Shown here: one piece after another, positions 5,922 to 7,795 of the stretch
Position numbering within the stretch: the first letter of the stretch is position 1
Layout: each line of letters starts with the position of its first letter
Source: Candidatus Pacearchaeota archaeon
Lineage (GTDB): Archaea; Nanobdellota; Nanobdellia; Pacearchaeales; GW2011-AR1
Direction: 5' to 3'
DNA length: 7,795 nucleotides
Assembly (NCBI GenBank): GCA_017609045.1
Contig: JAFCES010000014.1
Location: 1 to 7,795 of the forward strand
Position numbers and translations under genes: made by a program
Notes under the pieces: model-generated
Seen by the model: only the letters and a program-made list of their open reading frames with translations
Database searches by the model: none
Told to the model about the DNA's origin: nothing

Positions 5922-6497
5922 ATGGTTTGGCCGTTCAAGAAAAAAGAAAAAAAAGAGGTTAAAGAAGTTGGAGAAGAAAAAATACCAGAACTTCCTGAAT
6001 TACATGAACTTCCTCCCCTTCCAAAAACACTAACTCTACCTGAAAAGAAGCCTGAGAAAATAAGGTCAGAAAAAATTAAAACTGAACTACCTTCTCTTCC
6101 TCCTTTTCCTGTGAAAGAAAAAATAACTCCCAAGATTGAACCTACAATTAAAGAGCCTCCTGTAAAAGTTCCAGCCATCAGAACCATAGAAAGACCAAGA
6201 ACAAGAGAGATAGCAAAAGAGGCAGTTCCAGCTCCAGTCACGCCAAGAGTAAAAGAAATAAAACCATCAGTAAGAGCTGAACCAGTATTTGTAAGAATAG
6301 ATAAATATCAGACAGCTTTACAAAATTTTCAAGATGTAAAGAAAAAGGTTCTTGAAATTGAAAATCTTCTTAGAGATATAAAAGAAATAAGAAGTAGGGA
6401 AGAAAATGAGTTAAGAGGGTGGGAGCAAGAGATTTCTGGAGCTAAGGAAAAACTTGACAAAATAGATAGAACAATCTTTAAAAAATTTGAGGAGTAA
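5922..6497 (+). CDS. Proline-rich, coiled-coil protein of unknown function
   Basis: I do not recognise a named family. The 191 residues start MVWPFKKKEKKE, a Trp-Pro-Phe plus lysine cluster. Then comes a long low-complexity region (about 12-120) full of Pro, Lys and Glu, with several LPELP- and LPPLP-like units, probably disordered. A compact segment, PVFVRIDKYQTALQNF (121-136), looks ordered, and residues about 137-190 form a strong coiled coil rich in Lys, Glu, Ile and Leu. No signal peptide or membrane helix is seen, so it should be cytoplasmic. It leads a two-gene unit with another coiled-coil protein and is divergent from tfe. The layout suggests an adaptor: a flexible tether joined to an oligomerising helix. 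I recall similar DPANN hypothetical proteins, but only from memory. Confidence 0.8.
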   Translation: MVWPFKKKEKKEVKEVGEEKIPELPELHELPPLPKTLTLPEKKPEKIRSEKIKTELPSLPPFPVKEKITPKIEPTIKEPPVKVPAIRTIERPRTREIAKEAVPAPVTPRVKEIKPSVRAEPVFVRIDKYQTALQNFQDVKKKVLEIENLLRDIKEIRSREENELRGWEQEISGAKEKLDKIDRTIFKKFEE

Positions 6498-6505
6498 AAG
6501 TAAAA

Positions 6506-6510
6506 GGAGG
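6506..6510 (+). promoter_or_regulatory. Strong Shine-Dalgarno sequence that does not match the downstream ATG
   Basis: GGAGG inside AAAGGAGGAAAG is the strongest ribosome-binding site in the window. It is 26 bases before the ATG at 6537, too far, but four bases before a TTG at 6515. It therefore marks the likely original start of the next gene. Confidence 0.6.
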
Positions 6511-6536
6511 AAAGTTGGCAGACTTATTGTCTTGCA

Positions 6537-6872
6537 ATGGAAGAGATTCACATCAAATTAGAGGCTGGAGAAGCAATCAATGCCAAGAAAAATTTACTTT
6601 CTACAGAGATTAATATACTCAACCTTATTAAAAAGATAAGAGATTATAAAAGAGCAAGAAAAGAAGAATTAAAGAAAAAAGCTAAGTTAAGAACAGAGTT
6701 AAGAAAGCTAATCAATGAAATGAAAATCCTGGAAAAAGAGTTGCCAGAAACAAAAGGAGTAAAAAAGACAAGAGAGGGTAGAGTAAAAGTAAAGCTCATA
6801 GGAAAAGCAAAATCAACTAAACTCGAGTCTGAATTAGAAGATATAAAAAGAAAGCTAGAAAGGTTGGGTTGA
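6537..6872 (+). CDS. Lysine-rich coiled-coil protein, probable partner of the preceding gene
   Basis: The open frame gives 111 residues, almost all helix. It has two charged coiled-coil stretches (about 1-70 and 95-110) separated by a basic linker, GVKKTREGRVKVKLIGKAK. No cysteines, membrane segment or catalytic motif appears; function is unknown. The gene follows the other coiled-coil gene by 39 bases, so the two are likely one transcription unit. The start is uncertain. The GGAGG site points to TTG at 6515, which opens LADLLSC in another frame; dropping one base just before the ATG joins it to MEEIHIKLE. I recall related archaeal proteins beginning ADLL, which fits a one-base insertion near 6530-6536, either real or a sequence error. 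The ATG at 6537 is therefore the start of the intact frame but perhaps not of the gene. Confidence 0.72.
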   Translation: MEEIHIKLEAGEAINAKKNLLSTEINILNLIKKIRDYKRARKEELKKKAKLRTELRKLINEMKILEKELPETKGVKKTREGRVKVKLIGKAKSTKLESELEDIKRKLERLG

Positions 6873-6879
6873 TCTGGAT

Positions 6880-6890
6880 AAATTTAAAAG
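6880..6890 (+). promoter_or_regulatory. TATA-like box ahead of alaS
   Basis: AAATTTAAAAG is centred about 27 bases before the alaS ATG at 6912. There is no ribosome-binding site before that ATG, consistent with a leaderless transcript separate from the coiled-coil pair. Confidence 0.4.
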
Positions 6891-6911
6891 TATTCTAATC
6901 CTAAAAAATAT

Positions 6912-7795
6912 ATGAATTGGACAAGAGAGAAGCTTATTGAAGCATATATAGATTTTTTCAAGAAGAAAAGGCATAAAGAAATTCCTAATGTCAGTCTAAT
7001 TCCAAGAGAGGACCCTACTGTACTTTTCACTACTGCTGGAATGCATCCCCTCATACTTTTTCTTCTCGGACAGAAACATCCTTTAGGCAAGAGACTCGTA
7101 AACAACCAGAAATGTATCAGAACAACAGACATAGAAGAAGTTGGAGATGAAAATCATCTAACTTTTTTTGAAATGTTGGGTAATTGGAGTTTAGGAGACT
7201 ACTGGAAAAAAGAGGCTATAGAATTTTCTTTTGAGTTCCTTACTAAAATCCTTAAAATACCAAAACAAAAGTTAACTATAACTTGTTTTAAAGGTGATTT
7301 TAAAAATCATATCCCAAAAGATACAGAATCAGCTAAAATCTGGCAGAAACTTGGAATAAAGAAAAGCCAGATTAGGTTTCTAGGAAAGGAGGAAAACTGG
7401 TGGGGTCCAGCAGGAAAAACAGGACCCTGTGGTCCTGATACAGAAATGTTCTTTCAAGGAAGTGAAATCTGGAACGATGTTTTCATGCAATACAATAAAG
7501 ATAAACAGGGAAGATACAAAGAGCTAAGCCAGAAAAACGTAGATACTGGAATGGGGGTAGAAAGAACTCTGGCAGTATTACAAGGTAAAAAATCAGTATA
7601 TGAAACCCTTTGATTAAAGAAATAGAAAGACTCAGTAGAAAGAGGTACGGGAAGAATAAAGAAGAAACAAGAAGTATGAGGATAATAGCAGACCATATTA
7701 AAGCTTCTTGCTTTATTTTAGCTGAAAATATACAGCCAAGTAATGTAGAGCAGGGCTATGTTTTAAGAAGACTTATAAGAAGGGCTATTCGGCAC
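6912..7795 (+). pseudogene. alaS: Alanyl-tRNA synthetase, bacterial type, frameshifted and cut by the window edge
   Basis: AlaRS charges tRNA-Ala. The class II catalytic core is clear. DPTVLFTTAGMHPL (34-47) leads to the motif 2 region NNQKCIRTTDIEEVG and TFFEMLGNWSLGDY (84-97). WGPAGKTGPCGPDTEMF (164-180) follows, then motif 3 VDTGMGVERTLAVLQG (210-225). The TFFEMLGN-SLGDY wording and the start directly at the catalytic domain mark the bacterial type; the variant recalls Patescibacteria. The first frame stops at 7613 after KKSVYETL. Another frame, 7607-7795, continues with PLIKEIERLS, RSMRIIADHIKAS and GYVLRRLIRRAIRH, exactly the next part of AlaRS. The join lacks about four residues (usually Asp-Leu-Phe-x), so about 13 bases appear missing rather than one. 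The remaining tRNA-binding and editing domains lie beyond the window. Since AlaRS is essential, either another copy exists or this is an assembly fault. Confidence 0.9.

Noticed and set aside
5882..6241. Minus-strand Gly/Ser-rich frame opposite the proline-rich gene
   Set aside because: It is the antisense of the low-complexity Pro/Lys region, with no promoter or conserved motif.
6884..7696. Two minus-strand frames opposite alaS
   Set aside because: AlaRS motifs are unmistakable on the plus strand, and these frames match nothing.
7780..7795. The final bases resemble a cloning-adapter sequence (ATTCGGCAC)
   Set aside because: They are in frame and encode the expected Ile-Arg-His of AlaRS, so they are natural sequence.
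1..7795. CRISPR array, tRNA, rRNA, insertion sequence or toxin-antitoxin system
   Set aside because: I found no spaced direct repeats, no tRNA-like cloverleaf, no transposase motif and no terminal inverted repeats in any intergenic region. All are short or explained by pseudogenes.

Overview
The window is strongly A+T-rich and looks archaeal. The evidence is a TFE (TFIIE-alpha-like) transcription factor, an NreA repair protein ending in a PCNA-binding motif, the tail of an archaeal/eukaryotic-type prolyl-tRNA synthetase, and TATA-like boxes 23-29 bases ahead of several starts with almost no leader. Genes are small and densely packed. Two small membrane proteins and a pair of coiled-coil proteins are of kinds I associate with DPANN archaea (Woesearchaeota/Pacearchaeota-like). 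The lineage is inferred from memory of family patterns, not from a search.

Layout. 1-93: the end of proS. 181-547: two overlapping small membrane-protein genes. 569-1538 (minus): a DHH/DHHA1 phosphoesterase whose C-terminal GGGH motif is cut off by a one-base frameshift. It diverges from a 72-residue membrane protein (1613-1831) across a short two-promoter region. 1899-3131: intact nreA. 3123-3697 (minus): a decayed orotate phosphoribosyltransferase gene (pyrE) with two frameshifts, an internal deletion and a nonsense codon, overlapping the 3' end of nreA. 3789-5821 (minus): a compact cluster in the order tfe, rhomboid protease, SpoIIM-family membrane protein, with 10-20 base gaps and GAGG ribosome-binding sites. 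5922-6872: two coiled-coil proteins of unknown function, divergent from tfe. 6912-7795: alaS of bacterial type, frameshifted near codon 232 and running off the window.

Two themes stand out. First, four genes in under 8 kb are or may be broken: DHH, pyrE, probably the second coiled-coil gene at its 5' end, and alaS. PyrE carries lesions typical of true decay, but alaS should be essential, so part of the pattern may be sequence or assembly error. Second, the alanyl-tRNA synthetase is bacterial in type and recalls those of Patescibacteria, which suggests transfer into an archaeon. I see no mobile element, CRISPR array, rRNA or tRNA. The best candidates for undescribed biology are the coiled-coil pair and the tfe-rhomboid-spoIIM cluster, not a defence or mobile system.
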